Origin: Castellaniella denitrificans
GTDB lineage: Bacteria > Pseudomonadota > Gammaproteobacteria > Burkholderiales > Burkholderiaceae_B
Direction: 5' to 3'
Assembly: GCF_042653765.1 (NCBI RefSeq)
Contig: NZ_JBHSEZ010000003.1
Coordinates: 59,690-123,689, forward strand
DNA length: 64,000 nucleotides
In this document: one piece after another, positions 1-8,655 of the stretch
Numbering within the stretch: position 1 is the stretch's first letter
How the letters are laid out: each line of letters starts with the position of its first letter
The notes under the pieces: generated by a model
The model's input: only the letters and a program-made list of their open reading frames with translations
Told to the model about the DNA's origin: nothing
The model's database searches: none
Program-made: the position numbers and the translations under genes

Positions 1-606
1 GTCCTCCAGCAGCCGCACGCGGCCCTGTGCCAGCCAGCGCAGCGCCTGAGCGTAGACCTGGTGTTCGACCGGCAGCAGCCGGGCCGCCAGGGTGTCGGGC
101 GTGTCGCCGGCCAGCACCGGAATGGCGCCCTGGGCGATGATCGGCCCGTGGTCGAGCACCGGGGTGACGAAATGCACGGTGCAGCCATGCCATTGCACGC
201 CCTGGGCCAGGGCCTGGGCATGGGTATGCAAACCGGGGAAGGCCGGCAGCAGCGAAGGATGGATGTTGACGATGCGGCCGTCGAAATGGCGCACGAAATC
301 GGCGCCCAGCACCCGCATGAAGCCGGCCAGCAGGATGTAGTCGGGCGCCAGGGCGTCCAGCCGTGTCCGCAAGGCGGCGTCGAAGGCTTCGCGGCTGTCG
401 AAGTCGCGGTGGGACAGGGCTTCGGCGGGCAGGCCGCGCGCGCGCGCCCAGTCCAGCCCCGCCGCGTCGGCGCGGTTGGACAGCACGGTACATATATCGA
501 CGGGCAGGCCTTCGGCCGCGGCGGTCTCGGCCAGCGCCTGCATGTTCGAGCCGCGGCCCGAAATCAGGATGGCCACCCGGATCGGCCGGTCGGGGGAATG
601 CGGCAT
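1..606 (-). CDS. purN: Phosphoribosylglycinamide formyltransferase, partial (3' end outside window)
   Basis: Transfers a formyl group from 10-formyl-THF to GAR in purine synthesis (cytosolic). Read on the minus strand, the 202 visible codons start MPHSPDRPIRVAILISGRGS, the N-terminal GRGSN motif of PurN. Later they contain the family signature IVNIHPSLLPAFPG followed by HFVTPVLDHGPII, which carries the catalytic Asn, His and Asp. The start ATG at 606 is preceded by GGAGA about 9 nt upstream. The frame is open to base 1, so the last few residues are missing. It diverges from ribF across an 82-bp gap. Confidence 0.95.
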   Translation of the reverse strand, partial: MPHSPDRPIRVAILISGRGSNMQALAETAAAEGLPVDICTVLSNRADAAGLDWARARGLPAEALSHRDFDSREAFDAALRTRLDALAPDYILLAGFMRVLGADFVRHFDGRIVNIHPSLLPAFPGLHTHAQALAQGVQWHGCTVHFVTPVLDHGPIIAQGAIPVLAGDTPDTLAARLLPVEHQVYAQALRWLAQGRVRLLED

Positions 607-688
607 GCGCGAGGTCTCCAGTGAAAAAGGAGTGATGACGGCCCGGCGGGAATCCTGGGCGCAAACGTAAAATTGTAAACTCTCGCCT

Positions 689-1654
689 GTGAATACCGAA
701 CTCCGCCTCTACCGCCACCTGCCCCGGCACGATTCGACGGCCCCCAGCGCCGTGACCATCGGCAATTTCGATGGCGTGCACCGGGGCCACCAGGCCATCC
801 TCGCCCAGGTCCGTGAACGGGCCGGCGCGCTCGGGCTCGTGCCCACCGTGATGACCTTCGCGCCCCACCCGCGCGCCTTCTTCGCCCGCAAGGGCCAGCG
901 TCCGGAACTCATTCCCACGCAGATCAGCAGCCTGCGCGACAAGGTCGCCCTGCTCGCCGAACACGGCATGCGGCAGATCGCGGTCCAGCGCTTCGACCAG
1001 CGCCTGGCCGACATGGGCCCCGAGGACTTCATCCGCCGCCTGCTGGTGCGGGGCCTGAACACCCGCTGGCTGCTGGTCGGCGAGGACTTCCGCTATGGCC
1101 ACAAGCGCAGCGGCGACATCGACCTGCTGCGCCGCATGGGACGCGAGCACGGCTTCGAGGTCCGGACCCTGGCCGACGTCGCCGACGACCAGGGCCAGCG
1201 CATTTCCAGTTCCGCGCTGCGCACCGCGCTGGCGGTGGGCAACCTGGAACGCAGCGGCGAACTGCTGGGCGCCCCCTACCGCATCGGCGGGCACGTCATC
1301 CACGGCCGCAAGCTGGGCCGCGACCTGGGTTTCCCGACCCTGAACCTGCGCGTGCCCGAACCCTGCGCGGCGCGCTCCGGCATCTACGTGGTGCGCGTGC
1401 ACGGGCTGGACGAACGCCCCCTGCCGGGCGTGGCCAGCCTGGGCGTGCGCCCCACGGTCACCCGCGACGGCACGCTGTTGCTGGAGACGCACATCCTCGA
1501 TCGGCGGGTGGATGCCTACGGTAAACTGGTGTGCGTCGAATTCCTCGAGTTCCTGCGCGACGAGGAATCCTTTCCCGACCTGACCACCCTGACCGCCGCC
1601 ATCCGCCAGGATGCGCAAGGCGCTCGCGACTATTTTGCCTCCCATGGACTATAG
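689..1654 (+). CDS. ribF: Bifunctional riboflavin kinase / FAD synthetase
   Basis: Converts riboflavin to FMN and then FAD. The 321-residue length is normal for the family. The N-terminal nucleotidyltransferase domain has GNFDGVHRGH at residues 25-34 and a later SSSALRTAL motif. The C-terminal flavokinase domain has GRKLGRDLGFPTLNL near residues 205-219. The start codon is GTG at 689; no better ATG keeps the full N-terminus. It overlaps ileS by 11 nt and is the first gene of a ribF-ileS-lspA-coaBC-dut series. An AT-rich patch around 666-680 could hold its promoter. I saw no FMN riboswitch. Confidence 0.96.
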   Translation: MNTELRLYRHLPRHDSTAPSAVTIGNFDGVHRGHQAILAQVRERAGALGLVPTVMTFAPHPRAFFARKGQRPELIPTQISSLRDKVALLAEHGMRQIAVQRFDQRLADMGPEDFIRRLLVRGLNTRWLLVGEDFRYGHKRSGDIDLLRRMGREHGFEVRTLADVADDQGQRISSSALRTALAVGNLERSGELLGAPYRIGGHVIHGRKLGRDLGFPTLNLRVPEPCAARSGIYVVRVHGLDERPLPGVASLGVRPTVTRDGTLLLETHILDRRVDAYGKLVCVEFLEFLRDEESFPDLTTLTAAIRQDAQGARDYFASHGL

Positions 1655-4469
1655 AGACACCCTGAACCTGCCCGAATCCCCCTTTCCCATGCGCGGCGAC
1701 CTGCCCAAGCGCGAGCCGGGCTGGATCAAGGAGTGGGAGGAAAAAGGCCTGTACAAGCGGCTGCGCGATGCCCGCCAGGGTGCGCCCCTGTTCATCCTGC
1801 ACGATGGTCCGCCCTACGCCAACGGCAAGATCCACATCGGCCACGCGGTCAACAAGATCCTCAAGGACATGATCGTCAAGAGCCGCCAGCTCGAAGGATT
1901 CGACGCGGTGTACGTGCCGGGCTGGGACTGCCACGGCCTGCCGATCGAGAACGCCATCGAGAAGCTGCACGGCCGCAACCTGCCGCGCGACGAGATGCAG
2001 GCCAAAAGCCGCGCCTTCGCCACCGAGCAGATCGCGCAGCAGATGACGGACTTCAAGCGCCTGGGCGTGCTGGGCGACTGGGACCATCCCTACAAGACCA
2101 TGAACCGCACCAACGAGGCGCTGGAACTGCGCGCCTTGAAGAAGGTCATGGAACGCGGCTTCGTCTATCGCGGCCTCAAGCCCGTGTACTGGTGCTTCGA
2201 CTGCGCCTCGTCGCTGGCCGAGTTCGAGATCGAGTACGCCGACAAGAAAAGCCAGACGCTGGACGTGATGTTCCCGGCCGCCGATCCCGGCAGGCTGGCC
2301 GCCGCCTTCGGCCTGGACAGGCTCGACAAGGAAGCCTTCATCGTCATCTGGACGACCACGGCCTGGACCATCCCCGCCAACCAGGCGCTCAACGTCAACC
2401 CGGAACTCGAATACAGCCTGGTCGACACCGAACGCGGCCTGCTCATCGTCGCCTCGGCGCTGGTCGAAAAGTGCCTCGAACGCTGGAAACTGCAGGGCAG
2501 GGTCGTCGCCACGGCCAAGGGCGAAAAGCTCGAACACATGCCCTTCAGGCACCCGCTGGCGCACGTGGACAAGGGCTACGACCGCCTCGCGCCCGTGTAC
2601 CTGGCCGACTATGCCACGGCCGAGGACGGCACCGGCATCGTGCACTCGTCGCCCGCCTACGGCCTGGACGACTTCAACTCCTGCACGGCCAACGGCCTGG
2701 CCTACGAGGACATCCTCAATCCCGTGCAGGGCCACGGCGTGTACGCGGACGACCTGCCGCTGTTCGGCGGCCAGCACATCTGGAAGGCCGTACCCGCGAT
2801 CCTCGACGCACTGAAGGCCGCGGACCGCCTGGTGGACACCACCACCATCACCCACAGCTACCCGCACTGCTGGCGCCACAAGACGCCGGTGATCTACCGC
2901 GCCGCCGCGCAGTGGTTCATCCGCATGGACGAGGGCGAGGGCGTGTTCACCGACCCGGCCCAGAAGCCCGCGAAGACGCTGCGCCAGATCGCGCTCGAAG
3001 CCATCGAGCAGACCGATTTCTACCCCGAGAACGGCAGGATCCGCCTGCGCGACATGATCGCGGGACGGCCCGACTGGTGCATCTCGCGCCAGCGCAGCTG
3101 GGGCGTGCCCATCCCGTTCTTCCTGCACGTGGACACGGGCGAGCTGCACCCGCGCACGATGGAGATCATCGACCAGGCGGCCGACATGATCGAACAGGGC
3201 GGCGTGGAAGCCTGGAGCCGCGTGACGGCCGAGGACATCCTGGGCGCCGAGGACGCCAGGCACTACACCAAGAGCACCGACATCCTGGAAGTCTGGTTCG
3301 ACTCGGGCTCCACCTTCTGGCACGTGATGCGCGGTTCGCATCCGGCCATGCACCACGACAGCGGCCCCGAGGCCGACCTGTACCTCGAAGGCCACGACCA
3401 GCACCGCGGCTGGTTCCACAGCTCGCTGCTGCTGGCTTCGGCCATCTTCGGCCGCGCGCCCTACCGCGGGCTGCTCACCCACGGCTTCACCGTGGACGGC
3501 CAGGGCAAGAAGATGAGCAAGTCGCTGGGCAACACCGTGGCGCCGCAGGACGTGAGCGGCAAGATGGGCGCCGAGATCATCCGCCTGTGGGTGGCGTCGA
3601 CCGACTACTCGGGCGACCTGGGCATCGACGACAAGATCCTGGCGCGCGTGGTGGACAGCTACCGCCGCATCCGCAACACGCTGCGCTTCCTGCTGGCCAA
3701 CACCAGCGATTTCGACGCGGCGACGGACGCCGTGGCCTACGAGGATCTGCTGGAGATCGACCGCTACGCCCTGGCGCGCGCGGCCCAGCTGCAAAAGGAG
3801 ATCCTCGGCCACTACCAGGTCTATGAATTCCACCCCGTGGTCGCCAAGCTGCAGCTGTTCTGCTCCGAGGACCTGGGCGGCTTCTACCTCGACGTGCTGA
3901 AGGACCGCCTCTACACCACGGCCCCAAAGAGCCTGGCGCGCCGCAGCGCCCAGACCGCGCTGCACCGGATCACCCACGCGCTGCTGCGCTGGATGGCCCC
4001 GTTCCTCTCGTTCACGGCCGAGGAAGCCTGGAAGATCTTCGGCAGCGGCGACAGCATCTTCCTGGAGACGTTCACCACCCTGCCCGAGGGCGACGAGGCG
4101 CTGCGGGCCAAATGGACGCGCATCCGCGAAATCCGCGACCAGGTCAACAAGGACATCGAGGCCGTGCGCGCCGAAGGCAAGGTCGGCGCCTCGCTGCAGG
4201 CCGAGGTGACCGTCGCGGCCCAGGCCGAGGACCTGGCCCTGCTGCGATCGCTGGAGGACGACCTGAAGTTCGTCTTCATCACCTCCGCGGCCCGGGCCGT
4301 GGCGGGCGACGGCGACCTGCGGATCACGGTGCAAGCCACGACGCACGAGAAGTGCGGCCGCTGCTGGCACCACCGCGCCGACGTCGGCCGGGACCCCGCG
4401 CATCCGGAACTCTGCGGCCGCTGCGTGGACAACCTGTACGGCGATGGCGAGGCCCGCGTCCATGCCTGA
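1644..4469 (+). CDS. ileS: Isoleucyl-tRNA synthetase
   Basis: Charges tRNA-Ile in the cytosol. The 941-residue class I enzyme has the HIGH motif at about residue 65 (KIHIGH) and KMSKS near residue 623 (GKKMSKSLGN). The CP1 editing domain lies between them, with TWTIPANQAL-type sequence. The C-terminal zinc-binding region shows CGRCWHH and CGRC pairs near residues 904-925. I chose the ATG at 1644 (MDYRDTLNLP) rather than the in-frame ATG at 1611, because family proteins begin here and the upstream codons lie inside ribF. The start overlaps the ribF stop and the end overlaps the lspA start, so translation is probably coupled. Confidence 0.97.
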   Translation: MDYRDTLNLPESPFPMRGDLPKREPGWIKEWEEKGLYKRLRDARQGAPLFILHDGPPYANGKIHIGHAVNKILKDMIVKSRQLEGFDAVYVPGWDCHGLPIENAIEKLHGRNLPRDEMQAKSRAFATEQIAQQMTDFKRLGVLGDWDHPYKTMNRTNEALELRALKKVMERGFVYRGLKPVYWCFDCASSLAEFEIEYADKKSQTLDVMFPAADPGRLAAAFGLDRLDKEAFIVIWTTTAWTIPANQALNVNPELEYSLVDTERGLLIVASALVEKCLERWKLQGRVVATAKGEKLEHMPFRHPLAHVDKGYDRLAPVYLADYATAEDGTGIVHSSPAYGLDDFNSCTANGLAYEDILNPVQGHGVYADDLPLFGGQHIWKAVPAILDALKAADRLVDTTTITHSYPHCWRHKTPVIYRAAAQWFIRMDEGEGVFTDPAQKPAKTLRQIALEAIEQTDFYPENGRIRLRDMIAGRPDWCISRQRSWGVPIPFFLHVDTGELHPRTMEIIDQAADMIEQGGVEAWSRVTAEDILGAEDARHYTKSTDILEVWFDSGSTFWHVMRGSHPAMHHDSGPEADLYLEGHDQHRGWFHSSLLLASAIFGRAPYRGLLTHGFTVDGQGKKMSKSLGNTVAPQDVSGKMGAEIIRLWVASTDYSGDLGIDDKILARVVDSYRRIRNTLRFLLANTSDFDAATDAVAYEDLLEIDRYALARAAQLQKEILGHYQVYEFHPVVAKLQLFCSEDLGGFYLDVLKDRLYTTAPKSLARRSAQTALHRITHALLRWMAPFLSFTAEEAWKIFGSGDSIFLETFTTLPEGDEALRAKWTRIREIRDQVNKDIEAVRAEGKVGASLQAEVTVAAQAEDLALLRSLEDDLKFVFITSAARAVAGDGDLRITVQATTHEKCGRCWHHRADVGRDPAHPELCGRCVDNLYGDGEARVHA

Positions 4470-5010
4470 TCCGGGCCTCGGCCCGGATGCCGGGCCGGGC
4501 GGGCCGCCGGCCGTGCCGCGCGCGGCGCGCCTGCGGCCGCTCGCCGGCTGGCTGGCCTGGGCGCTGGCGCTGGTGCTGCTGGACCAGGCGACCAAGGCCT
4601 GGATCTCGGGCGCGCTGGGCTACGGGCAGCGCATCGCCGTGCTGCCGGTCTTCGACCTGACCCTGCTGCACAACACCGGCGCGGCCTTCAGCTTTCTCGC
4701 CGACGGCGGCGGCGCCCAGCGCTGGCTGTTCACCGGCATCGCCGCGGCCGCCGCCGTCCTGATCCTGCGCTGGCTGTATACCCACGCGACGGAGCGCCTG
4801 CTGTGCGCGGCCCTGGCGAGCATCCTGGGCGGCGCCCTGGGCAACGCCATCGACCGCCTGCTGCACGGCCACGTCGTCGACTTCCTGCTGTTCTACTGGC
4901 GCGACTGGTACTTCCCGGCCTTCAACCTGGCCGACGTGGCCATCACCTGCGGGGCCGCGCTGCTGATCCTGGACGAAATCCTGCGCGCCCGCCGCGCGCG
5001 CCCATCCTGA
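4462..5010 (+). CDS. lspA: Lipoprotein signal peptidase (signal peptidase II)
   Basis: Inner-membrane aspartyl protease that removes signal peptides from diacylglyceryl-prolipoproteins. The protein has 182 residues and four hydrophobic segments. The two catalytic aspartates lie in GNAIDRL and FNLADVAIT, and HNTGAAFSF is also a family signature. I chose the ATG at 4462 over 4444 because GCGAGG sits about 8 nt upstream. It overlaps the ileS stop by 8 nt. The ileS-lspA pairing is widely conserved. The N-terminus is Pro/Gly-rich and about 15 residues longer than many homologues. Confidence 0.95.
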   Translation: MPDPGLGPDAGPGGPPAVPRAARLRPLAGWLAWALALVLLDQATKAWISGALGYGQRIAVLPVFDLTLLHNTGAAFSFLADGGGAQRWLFTGIAAAAAVLILRWLYTHATERLLCAALASILGGALGNAIDRLLHGHVVDFLLFYWRDWYFPAFNLADVAITCGAALLILDEILRARRARPS

Positions 5011-5022
5011 AGGAGGCCCTCC

Positions 5023-6219
5023 ATGGACCTGTCGGGCAAACGCATCATCCTGGGGCTGACGGGCGGCATCGCCTGCTACAAGTCGGCCGAACTGCTGCGC
5101 CGCATGCAGGACGAAGGCGCCACGGTGGACGTGGTGATGACCGAGGCCGCCACCCGCTTCATCACGCCGGCCACGATGCAGGCCCTGTCCGGCCGTCCCG
5201 TCTGGGTGGACGCCTGGGACGCGCGCATGGACAACCGCATGGCGCACATCAACCTGACGCGCGGCGCCGACGCGGTCCTGGTGGCGCCGGCCAGCACCGA
5301 TTTCCTGGCGCGCGCCGCTCACGGACTGGCCGACGACCTGCTGACCACGCTGTGCGTGGCGCGCGGCGCCGTGCCGCTGCTGGCCGCGCCGGCCATGAAC
5401 CATGAAATGTGGACCCACCCGGCCACCCAGCGCAACGCGGCGCAGCTGCGCGCCGACGGCGTGGCGCTGATCGGCCCGGACGCCGGCCCGCAGGCCTGCG
5501 GCGAGACCGGCTCGGGCCGCATGATGGAACCCGACCGGATCCTGCGCGCCCTGATCGCCTTCTTCCAGCCCAAGACGCTGGCGGGCCGCCGCGTGCTGCT
5601 CACGGCCGGCCCCACCAGCGAGACCATCGATCCGGTGCGGGTGCTCACGAACCGCTCGTCCGGCCGCATGGGCTACGCCCTGGCCCGGGCGGCGGCCGAG
5701 GCCGGCGCGGACGTGACCCTGGTGTCAGGCCCCGTCGCGCTGCCCTGCCCCGACGGCGTCGAACGCGTCGCCGTGCGCAGCGCCGCCGACATGCACGCCG
5801 CCGTGATGGCGCGGGCCGGCGACGCCGACCTGTTCATCGCCGTGGCGGCCGTCGCCGACTGGGGCATCGCCAATCCCTCGTCCCTGAAGCTCAAGAAGCA
5901 GCCCGGCGGCCAGCCGCCGCAGCTGGAATTCGTCCAAAACCCCGACATCCTGGCCGAGGTCGCCGCCCTGCCCGGCGGCCCCTGGTGCCTGGGCTTCGCC
6001 GCCGAGACCGACCGCCTGGCCGAACACGCCCAGGCCAAACGCACGCGCAAGGGCATCCCCGCCATCGTCGGCAACCTGGCCCAGGACGCCATGGACGCCG
6101 AGGACGCCGAACTGGTGATCTTCGACGACGAGGGCGCCCACCCCCTGGCGCGGCAGCCCAAGCTGCGGGCCGCCCGGCAACTGGTCGCCTGGATCGCCGA
6201 GCATCTGCCCCCCCGCTGA
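5023..6219 (+). CDS. coaBC: Bifunctional phosphopantothenoylcysteine decarboxylase / phosphopantothenate-cysteine ligase
   Basis: Performs steps two and three of coenzyme A synthesis from pantothenate. The 398-residue protein starts with the FMN-dependent CoaC domain (GLTGGIACYKSAELLR, then the substrate-clamp motif PAMNHEMW) and ends with the CoaB ligase domain. The linker reads VLLTAGPTSETIDPVR, and the ligase domain has LTNRSSGRMGYALA and a later KLKK. A strong AAGGAGG precedes the ATG by 8 nt. It lies 12 bp after lspA and 66 bp before dut, which belongs to a neighbouring nucleotide pathway. Confidence 0.96.
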   Translation: MDLSGKRIILGLTGGIACYKSAELLRRMQDEGATVDVVMTEAATRFITPATMQALSGRPVWVDAWDARMDNRMAHINLTRGADAVLVAPASTDFLARAAHGLADDLLTTLCVARGAVPLLAAPAMNHEMWTHPATQRNAAQLRADGVALIGPDAGPQACGETGSGRMMEPDRILRALIAFFQPKTLAGRRVLLTAGPTSETIDPVRVLTNRSSGRMGYALARAAAEAGADVTLVSGPVALPCPDGVERVAVRSAADMHAAVMARAGDADLFIAVAAVADWGIANPSSLKLKKQPGGQPPQLEFVQNPDILAEVAALPGGPWCLGFAAETDRLAEHAQAKRTRKGIPAIVGNLAQDAMDAEDAELVIFDDEGAHPLARQPKLRAARQLVAWIAEHLPPR

Positions 6220-6285
6220 ACTCCAGCGGGGCGAGCGACCCATCGGCGCCGCGCCCCGCCTCTTCCATCACGGACCTTCATCATC

Positions 6286-6753
6286 ATGCAACGACGACTC
6301 ATCCAGGCCCGCATCGTCAACCCCCTGCTGGGCACGGACGCGATCCCCCTGCCCGACTACGCCACGGGCGGCTCCGCCGCCCTGGACCTGCGCGCCTGCC
6401 TGGAAGCGCCCCGGACCCTGGCACCCGGCGAACGCCTGCCGGTGCCCACCGGCCTGGCCCTGAACATGATGGACCCCGGGCTGGTGGCCATCGTGGCCTC
6501 GCGCTCGGGCCTGTCGCTGAAGCACGGCATCCGCGTCGCCCAGGGCATCGGCGTCATCGACGCCGACTATCACGGGGAGATCAAGGTCCTGCTGACCAAC
6601 GACAGCGATACGCCCTACGACATCCAGCCCGGCGAACGCATCGCGCAACTGCTGTTCCAGCCGGTCGTGCAGGTCGGCCTGCACGTGGTCGAGGCCTTCG
6701 GCACGGTCACCGAGCGCGGCGAAGGCGGCTTCGGCAGCACCGGCCGGCACTGA
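6286..6753 (+). CDS. dut: dUTP diphosphatase
   Basis: Hydrolyses dUTP to dUMP, which keeps uracil out of DNA and supplies dTMP synthesis. The 155-residue trimeric-type dUTPase shows the five family motifs in order: GSAALDLRA, ASRSGLSLKHGI, GVIDADYHGEI, GERIAQLLFQPV and the C-terminal RGEGGFGSTG that closes over the active site. The ATG at 6286 has no convincing Shine-Dalgarno sequence. It is the last gene of the ribF series. No U-tract terminator follows; there is only a short direct duplication of gccggccatgcgc at about 6762-6787. Confidence 0.95.
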   Translation: MQRRLIQARIVNPLLGTDAIPLPDYATGGSAALDLRACLEAPRTLAPGERLPVPTGLALNMMDPGLVAIVASRSGLSLKHGIRVAQGIGVIDADYHGEIKVLLTNDSDTPYDIQPGERIAQLLFQPVVQVGLHVVEAFGTVTERGEGGFGSTGRH

Positions 6754-7137
6754 GCCGGACGCCGGCCATGCGCGCCGGCCATGCGCCGCCATGGACCGGG
6801 CGGCTTGCGGCCCCCCTCCCGGCGGCCGGCCTGGATCAGGGTTTATACCAATCCGCCACCGGATGAGCCTGTCCGATCCGATCCCGAGCACCGTCCGCGG
6901 CCTACGATCCGCGATTTCCGGCGCTCGCCCGCGCGGTATCCTCCGCCCTTCCGGCAGGAAGGCAATATTTCATTGTTTTTAATAAGTTGCGTCTTATATT
7001 CCAGGATGCCGGGGCGCTGTCCAGTCAGGGTTTATCCCAGTTTTTCTAAAAAATATTATCAATATATTATGTAGCCAGTCCAAAATGACCGGAACGGTCT
7101 GGAATCGCGCGGGCATTCATCTAGGCGATATCCCTGG

Positions 7138-7167
7138 TTGCACTTGCAGATTTCAGATGGTTATACT
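7138..7167 (+). promoter_or_regulatory. Predicted sigma70-type promoter of the liv operon
   Basis: TTGCAC at 7138-7143 and TATACT at 7162-7167 are separated by 18 bp. An AT-rich tract lies upstream, and an inverted repeat GACCG-gaa-CGGTC at 7087-7099 (about 40 bp before the -35) could be an operator. Transcription would begin near 7174, leaving a leader of about 225 nt before livJ. This is pattern-based only. Confidence 0.6.
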
Positions 7168-7219
7168 TCGCCCGTCTTTCAGGTTGCGCCTTTTCCCTCT
7201 CCGGGGGGTTCTACCTGAT

Positions 7220-7256
7220 CGGCAGGGTTAACCAAAACCCTCGCAAGGCCCTGCCG
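7220..7256 (+). promoter_or_regulatory. Leader hairpins upstream of livJ (possible attenuator-like structure)
   Basis: CGGCAGGG (7220-7227) is perfectly complementary to CCCTGCCG (7249-7256). The overlapping AGGGTT (7224-7229) is complementary to AACCCT (7236-7241). The two hairpins share the AGGG bases, so they exclude each other. No U-tract follows, so this is not a plain terminator. Function is unknown. Confidence 0.35.
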
Positions 7257-7399
7257 GCGCCATCGCCTGCGGGACCCGAGAGGCCCAGGTCCTCTTTCCA
7301 TCGAGACAAGGGCATCCCCCGGAAAGAGGCCGATCGCATCGCACGCGCTCTACCCGACCCATCACCGCGATTGGATCCGTCACAAAGGAGAATCCAGAC

Positions 7400-8542
7400 A
7401 TGAGCAGGCTGACCAAACTTTCCACCCTCACCGCAGCGATCCTGCTGGCGACCGGCGCCGGGACGGCGCTCGCCGCCGACGGCCCGATCAAGATCGGCGT
7501 CCAGGCGCCCATCACCGGCGAATACGCCGCCGAGGGCCAGGGCATCCAGAACGGCGTCCAGCTGCTGGTCAAGCAGCAGAACGCGGCGGGCGGCCTGCTG
7601 GGCCGCCAGATCCAGGTGATCGTGTGCGACGACGAAGGCAAGGCCTCGCAGGCCGCCATCTGCGGCCGCAAGCTGGTGAACGACGGCGTGATCGCGGTGA
7701 TCGGCACTTACACCAGCGGCGCCGCCCTGGCCGCCGCCCCGATCTACTCCGCCGCCAACGTCATCCAGACTTCCGACGGCACCAGCGACGAACTGACCCA
7801 GCGCGGCTGGAAGACCTTCTTCCGCAACGCGCCGCCCAACAGCGACGAAGCCGTCTTCGCCGCCAACTACATGGTCAACGTCAAGAAGTACCAGCGCATC
7901 GCGGTGCTGAGCGACCATTCCAGCTACGCCACCGGCCTGGCCCAGAGCGTCAAGAAGGCGGTCCAGGACCAGAAGGGCAACCTCGTGGCCGACGACTTCA
8001 TCAACGCCGGCACCCAGGACTACAGCGCCGTGCTGACCAAGCTGAAGTCCAAGAACCCGGACGTCCTGTTCTTCTCGGGCTACTACACCGACGGCGGCCT
8101 GATCCGCGCCCAGATGAAGCAGCTCGGCATGAACACGGTCTTCATCGGCGGCGACGCCAACCAGAACGCGGCCTTCGCCAAGATCGCCGGCAACGCGGCC
8201 CAGGGCGCCATCATCGTCAACGTGCCCGCCCCGGAAAACCTGCCCTACCCGGAAGCCAAGAAGTTCCTGGCCGACTACACCCAGGCCTTCGGCTCGGCGC
8301 CTCCCAGCATCTACACCTTCACCAACGCCGACGGCCTGCGCGCGGTCTTCGCCGCCATCGAAGCAACCAAGAGCGCGGACACTTCCAAGCTCATTCCCTG
8401 GCTGCACGACATGAAGCAACCCTTCCCCGGCCTGACCGGCCCCTTCACCTGGGATGACAAGGGCGAACGCATCGGCAGTCCGATGTCGGCCTTCGAAGTC
8501 CAGGCCGACGGCAGCTACAAGACCGTCTACCCGACGAACTGA
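7400..8542 (+). CDS. livJ: Branched-chain amino acid ABC transporter, periplasmic binding protein
   Basis: Periplasmic receptor that delivers Leu/Ile/Val-type amino acids to the LivHMGF importer. The 380 residues begin with a signal peptide (basic MSRLTK, hydrophobic core, cleavage expected after TALA at residue 25). The mature start IKIGVQAPITGEYAAEGQG is typical of the Leu-binding type I fold. Two cysteines (CDDEG and ICGRK) near residues 77-90 match the disulfide loop of LivJ/LivK. The ribosome-binding site AAAGGAGAA is excellent. The ligand cannot be told from sequence; branched-chain amino acids are inferred from the operon. A GC hairpin follows the stop. Confidence 0.92.
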   Translation: MSRLTKLSTLTAAILLATGAGTALAADGPIKIGVQAPITGEYAAEGQGIQNGVQLLVKQQNAAGGLLGRQIQVIVCDDEGKASQAAICGRKLVNDGVIAVIGTYTSGAALAAAPIYSAANVIQTSDGTSDELTQRGWKTFFRNAPPNSDEAVFAANYMVNVKKYQRIAVLSDHSSYATGLAQSVKKAVQDQKGNLVADDFINAGTQDYSAVLTKLKSKNPDVLFFSGYYTDGGLIRAQMKQLGMNTVFIGGDANQNAAFAKIAGNAAQGAIIVNVPAPENLPYPEAKKFLADYTQAFGSAPPSIYTFTNADGLRAVFAAIEATKSADTSKLIPWLHDMKQPFPGLTGPFTWDDKGERIGSPMSAFEVQADGSYKTVYPTN

Positions 8543-8555
8543 GCCCGCCGCCCGA

Positions 8556-8587
8556 CGGCGCCCGCGCCCCCCGCGGGTCGGGCGCCG
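8556..8587 (+). terminator. Intercistronic GC hairpin after livJ
   Basis: A 9-bp stem, CGGCGCCCG (8556-8564) with CGGGCGCCG (8579-8587), closes a 14-nt loop; ccctttcc follows without a real U-tract. Such hairpins after the binding-protein gene often stabilise the upstream transcript or partly terminate it, so that livJ is made in excess over livHMGF. That role is inferred. Confidence 0.5.
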
Positions 8588-8655
8588 CCCTTTCCGCCGC
8601 GCCCGGTCCCGGGCGACGCGCCTGCCGCGACGCGGCTCTCTCTGGAAACCGATCG

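Larger units (their letters stand above)
6754..7399 (+). other. Long intergenic region upstream of livJ
   Basis: This 646-bp stretch has no convincing gene. The first part is GC-rich. From about 6960 to 7100 it becomes strikingly AT-rich, unlike the rest of the window. It holds two near-identical 15-mers, tcagggtttat followed by acca or ccca, at 6836-6850 and 7025-7039. It also holds a small inverted repeat (GACCG-gaa-CGGTC, 7087-7099), a sigma70-like promoter (7138-7167) and a leader with competing hairpins (7220-7256). The open frames across it lack family resemblance and ribosome-binding sites. Confidence 0.7.

Noticed and set aside
607..688. FMN riboswitch upstream of ribF
   Set aside because: The gap is only 82 bp and lacks the conserved AGGGTGAAATTCCC-type FMN core.
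1458..4595. Very long open frame opposite ileS (about 1045 codons)
   Set aside because: A shadow caused by high G+C and third-position bias; composition is Gln/Val/Arg-rich with no family resemblance, while ileS on the plus strand has all catalytic motifs.
6781..7074. 97-codon open frame after dut
   Set aside because: No initiation signal and no recognisable domain; it spans an abrupt change to AT-rich DNA that looks regulatory.
7135..7148. Possible sigma54 promoter (TGG...TTGCA) before livJ
   Set aside because: The GG-to-GC distance is two bases too short for the -24/-12 spacing, while a sigma70 pair with 18-bp spacing fits the same bases.
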